Source: Plutella xylostella | Taxonomy: Eukaryota > Arthropoda > Insecta > Lepidoptera > Plutellidae | Assembly (NCBI RefSeq): GCF_932276165.1 | Contig: NC_063993.1 | Location: 7,512,001-7,576,000, forward strand | DNA: 64,000 nt | Reading direction: 5' to 3' | Part shown: one piece after another, positions 22,501 to 34,690 of the stretch | Position numbering within the stretch: position 1 is the stretch's first letter | Layout: each line of letters opens with the position of its first letter | Program-made: the position numbers and the translations under genes | Notes under the pieces: model-generated | What the model saw: only the letters and a program-made list of their open reading frames with translations | Databases searched by the model: none | What the model was told of the DNA's origin: nothing

Positions 22501-23399
22501 AACATGAAGTTTTATTGTAAATTATTTGTACTTATCGCATTTATAGTATTACAACAATTCGTTTTTTTAGGAATTTTAAAGTAAGCCTTTTTATAGTGCT
22601 ACGAAATCTGCTACGACGGCGGCGTAGGCTTGGCGTCGTAGCAACTGTAGCCTAAGGCGCGAATGTAGTATACAAGGGTATTACTTTGTGCTTGCATTGC
22701 ATTGCTCCGCGAGAACCGAGTTTCATGTCCCTCCTGCGTTTCTGCCACTGATACATACTCGAATTTTAATTTCTGTCTAACACAGAGTCGAACCGTCGTA
22801 CTTTGAGTACCAAGATGACGTTTGCAAGCTTTTTGTAAACTGACAGTTCATTCTATGAATTTGTAAGCTAGAATAGAATCTATAGGTTTCCTCATGAAGT
22901 TTTCATTCACCGGTGGTATGATTGAACTTAAATTATATACTTCATTGAAAATAATTCATTGGTACATGCCACATGGCAGAGTTCCTCGAATGCTCCTCGA
23001 ATGACAATTGTTCTGTGGGTATCATGTGGGAAGCATGTGGGTATGTTTTTATATCTCCGACCAAGTTCCGACCCCCTGGCAAGCATACTGACCAGTAAAC
23101 ACCTAATTTTCGAGAAGCCTAATTTCTTGTAGTGGACAACTAAGCTGTATACTTAGTATGCACCTTTCATCGTATCACAAAATATACAGGGATTTCTGAG
23201 GTTGTATCTAGAGCCGCATGGGGCGCGGGGGGGGGGGGGGGCAATGACGTCACACTCTAGCCTGCGTGCTCAGTACAACGCCTCCAGATATCCAGGTCAC
23301 CTATTTTCGGATGCATTTAACATCAAATACAGATATATACCCGAAATAGAGCTTCCGCACGTCATTGCGATCGTGGGATGAAGTTGCGAATAAATAAAC

Positions 23400-24143
23400 T
23401 ATTTTAGTTAAGCAGCTTTAAGGTTGTGCAACACACAATTAATTCGGTACCATTCGTCTACGCATTATTCTCCCTCCTGTGCCACCATCGCGACCCGTCG
23501 TTCCCATAACATCTCTAAAACTGAAGGCTTTAAGACTTGTTTCATTAACAGATTAGAGACCTACCTTGGTGGATTTCTTTATAATGTTGCTAACAAATTA
23601 TATAATATTCATGCTCTTAATAAATTTGAAATCAAGCGAATAGTTTTAAACTGGCTCAAACTACTTAATTATGAAGAGACAGAAAAATTATTAATATCCC
23701 CCCTTCGGGGATAATGTAGTTCCTTCTATAATGAAAATACTGTAACCCAAATTAATTATCTGTGAGGTATAGCTGCTATTGCTTATAAATTTAGTCTACT
23801 AACTAGATACCTACATATATATGTATAAAAATAAATAATCTTAGTGACTATATACATACATATATGATACAACATTCAAAATTGTTTTTTCAAAAGATAT
23901 TATAGTTAGTTAAGTTTGCATGTTATTTTTATTTTTATAATGTTCTTGTTTTGTCAATACTTTTGTCTGTAAAATTGTATACATTCACATGCTCTTACCT
24001 AGATTTAACGGAAGAGCTTGTCACCTATATTACAGGCCTTAAACCTAGTTTAGGTGGCAAGGTTTACCATATTTATAGTGTTCACTCGATGTATATTTTT
24101 ACATGTTTTTGGATCAATAAATGATTTATTTATTTATTTATAT
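23400..24143 (+). mobile_element. 5'-truncated LINE (CR1/Jockey-like), RT C-terminus and 3' end
   Basis: An open frame (23424-23714) ends ...RIVLNWLKLLNYEETEKLL, the typical last residues of a LINE reverse-transcriptase ORF, and resembles the fragment at 51281-51673 (YEDTDNLLT). About 430 bp of 3' UTR follow, with ATCAATAAATG and an (ATTT)n tail at 24122-24143. It is a dead fragment. Confidence 0.7.
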
Positions 24144-25131
24144 TTAATTTAAATTATGTTCTCCTGCAGCCTAATTAAAAATCATAATGATCAATTTATC
24201 TAAGTATGTTGTTTTCGTAAAATTGCTTCCATACATGGTGTTGCAAATGTGGTATAGTTAGCCGAAAGAGTGCGTGTGACTTAGAAGGTCCGTTTGAACA
24301 ACTTTTGCTGTACGACTTTTTGAAATTCGATAAAAAAAACTTTCATAGTAATAAGACTCGTGACCAACAAAGTGTGTATGGAAATCAAAACTGTTTACGG
24401 AAGTTTGAAAGTCATTGTTTAGAATGATCTACAGCATCACCCACACCCCCTTTCGGTAAATTAACCACTATTACAATATTCTGTAGATATTTTACGTATT
24501 TATTGACAAAAACACGACATACCTTTGTTATATAATTACATAAAACTTATTCTATCTTTTGTTTAAGATTTAAAGATTTATTTAAAAAAAATTTAAAAAT
24601 GTCTTATCAACAAAACTATTTCATCCAGACAACGTTAGGGACAAGCTGCACAGCTGCAATAAGTTAAGGTTTAATCCTAATGTAGTAGGGGCATGCCTAT
24701 TGCCAATAATCGAGTACATTCAAGACTGAGAATAAATATCGGAGTAGAAACAAGTAACCTGCATTCGAACCTGAGACCTTAGTGCTTGAGTATCTAACAA
24801 CTGCACAGTTCACTCGCCTATATCAGTAAGGGCCATAATTTGGTTAACAGTTCATCACAGAAACACACTACTCGTATATTTCCATACTCTCCACACTAGG
24901 TAGGATTGGAAATTTCATGCTGAGAGTTTTTTTTTTTATAATCTTTGGATACTACACGTCTAACGATTTTACTGTAGCTACAACGGTCATGGCAACGGGC
25001 CCGTATATGATATTCTATTCTATTCTGAGGATGTGTAAATACCTAGACCGCTCTCTCGCATATAACCTTTGTGATAAAAACACAAAATCTACCGTTCTAT
25101 CATTGAATATTACATATTTACTTAGTAATGT

Positions 25132-25319
25132 CATAGACTAATTAGTGCCAATTTCTCTATAGTCGGTTATCTAACCGACCAATGATGGTTCATCAATTAT
25201 ACGTCATCTCCATATAAAATTCTTGACAGATGTGTCAAAAGTCAACCACTATACATGGTATGGCTAGTGTACCTGGTTATGCTCTAACCGACTATGGAGA
25301 AATTGGCACTTAGTCTATG
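25132..25319. mobile_element. 188-bp palindromic MITE with 7-bp target duplication
   Basis: The termini CATAGACTAA...GTGCCAATTTCTC and their inverse (GAGAAATTGGCACTTAGTCTATG) bracket a 188-bp element. GTAATGT is duplicated directly at both edges (25125-25131 and 25320-25326). Long arms of about 40 bp fold back, including TATAGTCGGTTA. A hAT-like origin is possible. Confidence 0.75.
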
Positions 25320-25588
25320 GTAATGTTAAGTAGCTCACTGCAATGTTTTACCTTGTTTTACCTATGTAACGTCTAAAATATGCGAGTATGTCATAGTATT
25401 TTATATTTCATTTGCATTATCTTTAGCATAAGGCCTCTCAGAAGAGACGCTGAACCATCTAGATCTTTACATTTCCTATTGACTATACCTAAATCCTATC
25501 ACCTAACATAAGTAATATACTTATTGCACATTATCCAAGTCTTTCGTGTGTTCAAAAAGACAATAGATACTTATATTGTTTACGTCTA

Positions 25589-25730
25589 ACTGCCAGTCTC
25601 TATAACTCTATCTATCTATAACTGGTAGTAACTTTCATACGATTTTGACAGATTGTTATTTTTGATTATGTCAAAATCGTATGAAAGTAACTACCAGTTA
25701 TGGATAGATAGAGATATAGAAACTGGCAGT
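25589..25730. mobile_element. 142-bp hairpin MITE
   Basis: Two arms of about 60 bp, from ACTGCCAGT to CGATTTTGACA and back, are almost perfectly complementary around a spacer of about 20 bp. Few mismatches suggest it is young. No coding capacity, and no clear target duplication. Confidence 0.75.
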
Positions 25731-27108
25731 AAGTATTTCAATTTGATTTTTTATTTAAATTTTTCATTCATTAATTACAAAACACAAGACAGCTTAGGAA
25801 AATAACACGCATCCATTGTTTACCTAGTTTAATAGCTTATACAGGGCGCACCTAGGCTAGCCGCAGTCCATACATTAGACTCACCATCATTATAATTGCT
25901 GGCAGCTATTTCCTTGATGGCAAGAGCACCCGCCCGCGCCCCGCTACACCCTCCCCTCGCCTTCCGATTTCAGAATGAAACTGACCTAATTTCAGTACTG
26001 CAACCTACCCCGAACCCACTGACGTCATAGTCGACCCCGCTAGTACAAAACAGTGCATAAGACCCATGGAACCCAAGCGATTACACCGTATAGTACCAAC
26101 AGACTACGCATGACTCTCCCATGGCTGTGACCTGTTAGATATGCTGGTTTGGAACTGGGCCGTAGATTCCGAAACTGGGTCATTCCGGGATGCAGCCCCT
26201 ATTCATGAATCGAAGTACGTTCATTCTTGCGCGGTCTCACTGGGGCGACAAAGTTCTACCTGCGTAGTGCGTCAGTGTGACACGGTTTCAAGTCGGAGTT
26301 ATTGACAATCTATATTTAGAAGAAGGACATGACTGTTTCTGCTGCATTTTAACTATAAGGTCGATGTTATATGGTTGTAAAGTCTAAGTAGAGGCTAAGG
26401 TACTTTTCGTTTATGAGAAAATGTATCTTAGAGTATTGAAACTCAAATAATAATATAGAATGTGCCACGAAAAAATATTTAGGGATTTAAAAATTTCAGT
26501 GATTTTATCTAGGTCACATGTCATGTCGCGTGTCGATAAGTCAGTCAAATAATCAATAAACATGTAAACGTTCTTAAAGATAGTACTTAAAGTATATAAA
26601 TTTAGTGTCTCTCAGTTGTCTCAGCACGAAAACACCATTCCCCGGCCTTTTTCACTTGTGCCATCTACTAATGGAAATTATACGATAGTTCATTGATATA
26701 GTATTTTGGTACGATTAATGGAAATACATAATTAGGTGATAATTCTTACATAAAGTACATGTAGGCTGGCTGGTACAAAATGCTTTTAGCAATAAGCCCA
26801 CTTTTTGTACACTTATATTTTATATCTAGTTATAAGTTTTTCTAGCACCTGTTACATTTTACATAGTCGTAATTTTAAATAAATAAATTTGTTAAATAAA
26901 GAAATAAATAATCATTTCCTTACCTTGTCTTATACTCATATAAATTCTTACACATTATTTGATCATAAATATTCCTCCACACAAAGCTTGTTTTGAAAAA
27001 ATTGCTTTTAGGGATAAGACCGCCATTTTTATACATATGTGTTTGAATATGTATAAGCTTTGTAACTTCTGTTCATGTGTGTGTACAAAAAAAATATATT
27101 CTATGTAA
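25731..27108. other. Intergenic DNA with retroelement 3' debris
   Basis: No gene seen. About 26765-26900 contains a LINE/SINE-type 3' segment (GGTACAAAATGCTTTTAGCA...AATAAGCCCAC) also present at 43808-43920, and about 27000-27060 carries a related piece (GGGATAAGACCGCC). Confidence 0.4.
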
Positions 27109-27466
27109 GGGGCCGTCCATTAATCACGTGAGGTTGTTTTTCTCATTTTTTGACCCCCCCCTCCCCCCTGGTGATATTTGGTGAGGTTTGGGACCAACCC
27201 CCCCTCCCCCCCCCCTGGATCACGTGTATTTTTTTGGAAGTCTATGTAAAGCCAATTTTTGACTAGAAAAAATATAGGTCATACTACAAATCGTTAAAAT
27301 TTTTGCGCCGTCCAAAATATCGGTTCAGAAATACCTAATTTTTGACAAAAAATTTATACACGTGATGTCTTACAAGAACCCCCCCTCCCCCCTCGTGATG
27401 TTTCGTGAGGTTTTCAGTACCCCCTCCCCCCCCCATTTGAGCCTCACGTGATTAATGGACGGCCCC
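27109..27466. mobile_element. Harbinger-like MITE, copy 1 (358 bp, TAA duplication)
   Basis: The termini GGGGCCGTCCATTAATCACG...(25 bp) are exact inverted repeats, flanked by TAA on both sides. The interior has runs of C and G near each end. A second copy is at 57844-58155 with a CTA duplication. The 3-bp target duplications point to the PIF/Harbinger group. No transposase is present. Confidence 0.85.
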
Positions 27467-27586
27467 TAACTTCTATGCAGAAATACAATCTAGGATCTAC
27501 TTACAACCATATGTATCTACATAATATCTTCAATCTATAGTCATGTTTTATAGATTATATTATAAATTTGGTATTTTGATTCATAT

Positions 27587-27920
27587 TTGCTTGATGAAGG
27601 AAACGATAACAACCATTTGAGTTTGATACACGTCCAAAACAAAAGCCTTAGCAGCATTGTTCCTCGTAACGAGCAAACAAAAGCAAGGTCTGCATATGTA
27701 CTTATTGTACACTATATAGTCAGCAAAAGAGATACATTGGCCACCTCAGCGCAGTATTATTTGATTCATATCTTCCACTTATGAGTCTAAGGTGAGGTGG
27801 AATTTCACCAAACGTTTAGAAAAAGCGTAGCGTAGCGTTTGGAAAAAGTAGGTTATTATAAGTAGGTATATAGTTAGTTATATTATTATTTTGTTATTAT
27901 TAGAACACCACTCTCTAATA
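27587..27920. other. Short intergenic stretch, no gene seen
   Basis: An open frame at 27587-27784 has no recognisable family. The segment GCGTAGCGTAGCGTTTGG near 27825 is a small internal repeat. Confidence 0.3.
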
Positions 27921-28057
27921 AATAAGGTTGCCTGTAAGAGATCGCTCTCAGCGATAAGGCCGCCTATTGTACATTAGTTCTAGTCTATAAGTATGTTTTT
28001 GTATGTCTGACTTATGTGGTGTTCAATAAAGCAATATTCTATTCTATTCTATTCTAA
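27921..28057 (+). mobile_element. LINE 3' end with (ATTCT)n tail
   Basis: Contains GATCGCT...AGCGATAAGGCCGCC, TTGTAC, then CAATAAAGCAAT and repeated ATTCT. This is a common lepidopteran LINE 3' UTR, 5'-truncated. The same family appears in reverse at 41322-41455 and about 32165-32275. Confidence 0.65.
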
Positions 28058-28726
28058 AAGACCCTAGTGTAAAACTTTTTGCGCTCTACCTATATCTACT
28101 GTACGTGTACACCCACACCTCGCCAAAAATATGTACTTAATTCAAATATTGAGAAGGTGCTTACAGTGTGGTACCTAAGCAATGAGCGTGCGTGTGAAAC
28201 GGCACATGAGATCCATAAGGCCACGTCCTTGTTAGACAGTGACGCAGTATGTCGCCTTGGGCCTGAATGAAATACACCATGTAAAAACATGCCATCCATT
28301 CATTGTGATTAGGTCGAGAGATATTGGATTTCTTATCTCTGGTAAAGGGAAACGCTGTAATTATACATATTTTTGGAACAATAACCTATTTTTAGGGCTG
28401 TATATGAAGTGCCTTTCGCAAATGTATGAAACATATTTTATTGAATCATGTTTCTTGTGTAAATATTTGATTTTACGAACATTGATTTTGAAGAGAAGTG
28501 GGCTAGCTAGCTAAATCAAAAATTACATATTACATTCATGAACCAAAATTGTGGAAATTTCACGAATTGAAACATACATAATAATAGCTAACATAGCATC
28601 GTACGCTCTGGGTCCTCCGCCGGCAGGAACTTGTTAGACAGTAAACGGTTCATCACCATCATTAGTCTATAGCAGTCCACTACTGGACGTAGGCCTCCCC
28701 CAAAGCACTGGATAGCTTTATAGCTT

Positions 28727-28953
28727 ACTAGCTATTCCCGCGCGCTTCGCTTCGCCTTAAACAGTTTTCCCGTGGGAATTCCGATATAAAAAGTAGCCTA
28801 TGTTCTTTCCCAGGGTCTATACCGTATGTATACCAAATTTCATTTAAATCCGTTTAGTAGTTTTGGCGTGAAAGAGTAACAGACAGACAGACAGACAGAC
28901 AGAAAGACAGACAGACACAGTTACTTTCGCATTTATAATATTAGTTAGGATTA
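28727..28953 (+). mobile_element. Lep1-like (Helitron-type) short repeat
   Basis: Begins CTAGCTATTCCCGCGCGCTT, contains AAAAAGTAGCCTATGTTCTT and ACCAAATTTCATTTAAATCC, and ends GTTACTTTCGCATTTATAAT. This is a very common lepidopteran interspersed repeat. It holds a (ACAG)n microsatellite at about 28884-28920 and is followed by a short GGATTA repeat. Confidence 0.7.
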
Positions 28954-29139
28954 GGATTAGGATTAGGATTAAACGTTTCGCTACAAGAAAATGCCAGTAC
29001 CATATCTACGCATACTTAAGAAAGCTCTACCTAGGAAAATGTGGAAAACGGAACCTAAGACTTCAAAACCAAAGCTCCGCAACACACGACTGCACCATAA
29101 GGCCGTTCGAAATGCCAAAAGGGCATAACCAATACACAC

Positions 29140-30130
29140 TTGTTGCAAGGCCTCGTGACCGGGTCACGGAGGCGCGCGCGGGGGGCGCGGGGGGCGCGGG
29201 GGGCGGTCAACGACCCACTCCCGGTGCAGCCTCCGCCCCGAACTCACCCGAGCGATCCCGAAACATCCCGATCCTATTTTAAGCCACCGATTTGGACTAG
29301 AACTAAAGTTCGAAGGTCATCCTTGGTGTTTATTTTATTTATGGCCTAGTTTTTTGTCGTAGTGCATTTTGATGCATGTAAGGTTGTGGCTGAGGTTATG
29401 TAATTTTAGTTTATGGTTGCGTAATACACTGCCCTACATAAGTTTACCAGCAGCTTAAATAATAGCGAAGGGGTAAAGGTCAAACGGTGTGCTTTTCTAT
29501 TTAGAACAACAGCATTAACCGTCAATTAATTTCTCGTCACCTAATAAGAATTTGAAGAAATCAAAACTTTTAACACATTTTCTTCCAACTAAATCTTGTT
29601 ACCAAATGTATTATTAAAGCTATTATAAAATCAGAACAGTTCATCTCACAGGTAACTACGTAATCACAATCCAACGTAAGCGTAGAGCGTAATACGTTCT
29701 TACCACACGAATTCTGGATAAACCTATTTAAAAGCTCCTCGAAAGCTATTATTATTGGTAGCTTCTATTTGCAATAAGTCAAGTTGCAGTGGGGGTGTGA
29801 AGCAGTGAGGCCGCGGGGCGCGGGGGGCGGGGGGCGGCGTGACGTCACGAGCTGTGGGCGCGGCGCGGGCGCGGCACCTGCGCTCCATTCATGGCCCTCG
29901 CACGCACACACTCACACTCGTCCGTGTAAGGCCGTGCAATTGTGATTTTCGTTATGACGTCACCGCGGCTCCGCCAATCGCCGCGCAGATCCATTCAAGC
30001 CTAACTCCTGAAGGGAAATTCATGGAGGCCGCGAGATGCGGGACACAGTCGAGTCGCACCCGCCGCGGGAGCCTCATCTCCGGACTCGATCGCCTCCAGC
30101 AAGCTCGACTCGGAACTTTTAGCTTCAGTT
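29140..30130. promoter_or_regulatory. GC/CpG-rich islands with CRE sites
   Basis: Two GC-rich blocks (29150-29290 and 29800-30130) stand out from the AT-rich surroundings. The second contains TGACGTCA at 29840 and 29955. They may mark a promoter of an unseen upstream exon or an enhancer. Open frames across them look like composition artefacts. Confidence 0.35.
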
Positions 30131-30282
30131 AACAAAATTGGGAAAATTTACAGTTCGGTTAAAAAAATTGTGGACTGTAAACAAATGTTGAGATTGGCAT
30201 GTTTTTCAGTTTTGAGGATCGACTCTGGCTGGTAAGTAGTGTTTACTTACAAGCTTCGAGCTTACAAGCACAGTTTACTGTA

Positions 30283-30390
30283 ACATGGGCAGTCGCGGCG
30301 TAGCACTCGTAGCAGCTACGCCTGTGCTACGCGGGTGCTACGAGGCGCTACGAGGCGCTACGCGACGGCCCGTAGACGCCCGCCCACACA
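30283..30390. repeat. GCTACG-rich inverted/tandem repeat
   Basis: Repeated GTAGC/GCTACG words, including tandem GAGGCGCTAC units, flanked by GTCGCGGCGTAGCAC and GCTACGCGACGGC in inverse orientation. It resembles a small MITE core. A similar CTACG-rich stretch occurs near 22605-22650. Confidence 0.45.
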
Positions 30391-31480
30391 GCTCTGTCCG
30401 TTGAACCGCCCGCCCACGCGAGGCTTTCCCAGACCTATTTCCGTCATTTTGTAGTATTTTAGAGGAAACGAGCTTTACCTGTGAATATTCGCTTTTTGTG
30501 TAAGCAGTTGTTGAGCTTTCATTATGGTCACGTTTATTGAGAAATACTAGTTTTACGTTTTCCTGAGCTTTGAGGTAGGTTATAAATTATTCTCTCGTAA
30601 GTAATTACAATCATATTATTTTTTCTAGACTATCTATTTTTTATTTGGTTTATAGACGTTCATAGATTTATTAATTAACTTCGTTTAGTGGCACATAATA
30701 TAATATTATATTAACACTATTTTATATCTATACTTAATGATTATGGCATGGTTAACTTTTCTCTGCCTACCCATTTTACACTACACTGGGCTTCAAAAAA
30801 GTACAAACATATTTAAAAAAAACATATTTTATTAACTCTCCTTCGACTCTTTTTTATTTCTATATTCTTACTTTATATGTATAGTTACAAATTACTGAGG
30901 ACAAGTCAATGATTGAAGAAGTGAGTGCTTATTTTTGCAACTCAGTATTTTTTCAAAGAATTAAAATGTGTAGGTATAGTTACCACAGTTATGGAAAAGT
31001 TACAGTAAACCTTTGCAAGTGCTATTTTATTGCGTTTTTGCCAGTTTCAAAGTCCGCATAAAATTTACAAAAGCCTGCCGTAGGTATGTACTCAAAGACA
31101 TTCATTAAACTTAATGGTTGCATAAGAAAAAAAAACACTTGTTTCAACACAATAAATATAGACGATCAGTAAATTTTTTAATGATACCTGAGTACAGCAG
31201 TATAATGCCCTATTTTTCACGGAATATTCCAATATTTATCATTATTCTACGCGTATAATAAGAATAAAACCCATATCGAAACAACACTTAATAATAATAT
31301 AGACATAGAGATAGATAGTCTCACGGGTGAACAGACTACCTGCTTTATGAGATTTGAATCCCTCCAGGGTTTTCCCTTCGTATATCACTTTTTCTGGCTT
31401 TTCCAGTAATTTTGTACTATAACTTTTGGAAATTTTGAAAAACAATACTAATCCCTATAGTAACAAGTTACGAGACCAAT
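30391..31480. other. AT-rich intergenic DNA, no gene seen
   Basis: No coding exon, RNA gene or clear element recognised. Open frames at 31242-31445 and 31448-31630 look random. Confidence 0.35.
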
Positions 31481-31924
31481 AGAGTTTCTATTTTTAAATG
31501 TCGTCGAACAGAAGTTGTTCAGAATGACCTCCTTTCGGCTTATTGTGTTCCCTTTTGCATCCTGTATAAAGTAGCAAAAAAAATATCGCGAGTTTTCCAA
31601 AGCTTGATCTATAATTTCACGGTCACCCAATACAGGCTGTTAAAACATGGGTATAGGTACTAAGCTGAAAGGGGCTTACTCATAGGATCATTCTGAACAA
31701 GTTTTGATTATGACTTTTGAAAATATGTGAAAATAAATATTGCAGCTCTCTTAAACTTCCTTGGTCTTATAATTTTTAACTAGAATGACTGAGTTTACTT
31801 CTTGCTATACCTGCTTAATATACCACTTTTATCACATCTGTATACTACAAATTACTTTCCCAATTAAACATAAACTAGATAAGGTTTTTTTATATATTTA
31901 AGAGTCGAATTATGTATTCTATTT

Positions 31925-32125
31925 TGGGAGGGGAGTGAGTAGCCCTACTCTAGTAGTACCTAGCTCTCTCGAATGTAACCTTTGTACATATCCCCAAAGT
32001 CTAGACCATTATCCACCACGCTGGTCCGCTACGGGTTGGTAGGTTCCTGTGGGTTCACATATATCTAGGTGTACTTTAGTACACCCAGATATACCCCTAG
32101 TAGATTTATCTAGATATGCAGGTTT
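31925..32125 (+). repeat. Dispersed repeat, copy 1 (CCACCACGCTGGTCC family)
   Basis: Shares order and sequence with 52018-52210 (+) and 48420-48590 (-): CTCTCTCGA..., CCTTTGT, CCCCAA, CCACCACGCTGGTCC, GGGTTCACATAT, then a ...CAGGTTT end. Probably a LINE/SINE-derived lepidopteran repeat. Confidence 0.6.
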
Positions 32126-32284
32126 CCCCACCATTCTATCAATGTTTGTACATTGTAGAATCGAATATATTCTTTATTTGTACACAAAAACATGGACATA
32201 AATTACAAAAAACTCAATCTAACACATATGTAGGTACAAATGGCGGCATTGTACTTAAATTCATAAAACTAATTGGTACATATG

Positions 32285-32433
32285 TCAGTGCCGGGATTCG
32301 AACCAGCATCTCTGGCGCGAGAAGCGGACGCTTATCCCACTTCTTCTTCTTCTTATCGTGTCGACGACAAACGAACAAAGTCGCTAAATAATACATAATA
32401 CATTTATCCCACTGAGCTACCACCACTCTCACG
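32285..32433 (-). mobile_element. tRNA-headed SINE, split by a 63-bp insertion with 9-bp duplication
   Basis: On the minus strand, GGTAGCTCAGTGGGA (A box) and GGTTCGAATCC (B box) form a tRNA-like head. TTATCCCAC is duplicated at 32332-32340 and 32404-32412 around a 63-bp insert (TTCTTCTTCTTCTTATCGTG...). Adjacent 32165-32280 is a LINE-type 3' end in the same orientation. Confidence 0.65.
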
Positions 32434-33839
32434 GATATTCACTTTGATACACAGAGTGTGAAATCAACAAAAAAGATACTGACTCACCCTCAGCGAAAAC
32501 TGTTGGACCTTAAGACTCATTCATCATCATCAGCCTATATCCTCGGTTGGACGTTGGCCTCTCCCAAAGCACGTTACTGGATGTGATCTATAGATAGATT
32601 CCCACATACAATCATTACCAGCCACCTTTCGCAAGTCGTCCCCCCATCTAGCCGGAGGGCGTACTACAATACGTTTGACTCATTGGTAGAATTGTATTAC
32701 ATGAATTGATGAATACTTTATATCTAGTTTGTATGTAACAAACAAAAGCTCTTGTAATCTCAAATATATCACCAATGATTTGAACCTAAAATTGTAGTGT
32801 TTTGCGCTGACACGTATACTTAGGTATTTTTTCCTGACTGCCTTAGTGGCTACTCTGTAGTTGCCACTCAAAAAAGAAGGGTGTTATAAGTTTAGCGTGA
32901 TTCTGTATTCGTTTGTATCTGTTTGTGGTAGCGTAGCGCCCACACGGTTGAACCGATTTTGAATTTGTTTTTTTTTTGGATCATAGATATTGTTACCTAT
33001 ATGGGGTTCTTATATAGCTGCAGGTAGTATAATATTTAATCAAAATCGGTTGCCGTTAAAATTTTACTGTCAAATGTCGGTCGGGCTGTACACAGTGTTA
33101 CCTGCATCAGCTCAGCCAGTGTTCGGTATTCGACACACATTTTATGTAATGCTGGCAGCCTTTGCGGCGCAGGCATGAAGACTGATGGGTTGCAACCCAT
33201 GCTTGGGACTTCGTGTATCGTTCAAAAATGTGTAGATGATGATGATGATGATGATACTCGTAAATCACATAATAAGAATAATAATAACCATAACCAGCCC
33301 AACTTACACTCTCTACAACTTGCCTTTCCGAAGCTGGTCTCGCTCGCTTCGGGTGGTACCTATATGACGCAAAGTTTTTTTTTAAACAGCGTTTCAAGTT
33401 TCGAGTCCATAAGCTCCCGTAACTTGTATGCAGGCAACAAAGTAATATGATGCTAAAGGAACCTGTTCTCTAAATTTAAGTACTAAGGATACTAGTAGTT
33501 GCATTATGCTGCTCTATAGGTATATGTGGCCTATACGAAAGTCTGTCGATTAGTTACAGTTAGCCGAAAGGAGGTGTATAGTGAGAGGGGAATCAGGTCC
33601 CCATTGTGAATAACCTTTGTTCTCCGAGTTTTGGGAGCCTTAGCAAAACTCGGTACCTATGCAAAACAACCATCATACGATTTTTCATGGCAAAACTTAT
33701 ACAGTATACATACAATCATTCCAGCTAAAACATAGCAACCAGAAACCACCACATCTCGTACGTCCTTACTTTAAACCTCACGCTAAATCCTCTAAGGCCA
33801 CAGAGAAACAATATCCATAAAACTGGAAAGAGCTCTTCG

Positions 33840-34690
33840 GGGGAGAGGTCAGGGCAGGGGGCCGGGGGTTTACGTCAGAGCCTTCCCGTGACGTCACGGA
33901 GTGTGCCACACCCGCGGCTGACGTCATACCTAGGACTCAGCCAACAAGCACTGAATACCCAATGCCATTTCCTACTTGCACTGAAACAGTACAGTACGTG
34001 GCCTCTTATTATAGGGGTAGCTGCTGAAGGCTTAGGCTAGATATACCATCGTGTTTTATAGAAATAATGACTAAACAAAAGAATAAAGATGGGAGGAAAT
34101 ACATAAATGTAACAGCAGTGAGCAGTTAAGTTTTCAACGCAAACGATTGCAGCACTAAAGTAGCCTTCGCTATTCTGGACCGTGTTCGTAATCTAGGTTT
34201 TCATGGTAACGAGCCTATCAACAAAATTATTCAACTAGCTATTTTAAATATCACCGCAAAGCACGTGAGCTCTACATTCGTAACCAACATGGCTTCGAGA
34301 CCTAAAAACTCTTGATAAGACTTAATAATGATTATATATAATATCATACGTGATAAAACCATAAACCAAATTTCGCCAAGGCCCGTTGCATTTAAAGTGT
34401 GGTGGTCGGAGCCTGTAAAATTCAATGAACGGGCTCTTGTGACGTCACAGCGCTGCAGGCTCCTCTCCCTGTCCTTGTCTGGCTCGCTCTGGTGAATGGT
34501 GTGCGAGGGAGACAGGCGGGGATCTAGTGACCTAGTTTCTCGACCTCAGTGGGAGGGACCGCCGCCGTCTATTTTTAATCTGAAGGTCGGTCTATTTATA
34601 CGGCTGGATGCGAGCGCGAACTTTGCGACGTGACGACAGTTCGATTAGGTTCTGCTTACGATATGAGTGCAGGTTTTTTTATAAGTGCGG
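33840..34690. promoter_or_regulatory. GC-rich block with CRE, MEF2-like and TATA-like motifs
   Basis: TGACGTCA at 33889, 33919 and 34440, CTATTTTTAA (MEF2 consensus) at 34569, and TATTTATAC (TATA-like) at about 34593, within about 800 bp. It could be a promoter or muscle enhancer, but no adjoining exon is recognisable. Inferred from motifs only. Confidence 0.3.

Larger units (their letters stand above)
23245..34447. promoter_or_regulatory. Cluster of seven TGACGTCA (CRE) octamers
   Basis: Perfect palindromic TGACGTCA sites at 23245, 26020, 29840, 29955, 33889, 33919 and 34440. Four lie in GC-rich islands (29.8-30.1 and 33.8-34.5 kb). The only other one I noticed in the window is in TTC17 exon 10 (58908). 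This is the CREB/ATF core motif. Function is inferred from clustering only. Confidence 0.4.

Noticed and set aside
28940..28975. GGATTA/TTAGGA repeats that look telomere-like
   Set aside because: The insect telomere repeat is the pentamer TTAGG; these are about five hexamer units at the end of a Lep1-like repeat, so a microsatellite.
29140..29349. GC-rich open frame on the plus strand
   Set aside because: Arg/Gly/Ala/Pro composition follows from base composition; no domain or splice support.
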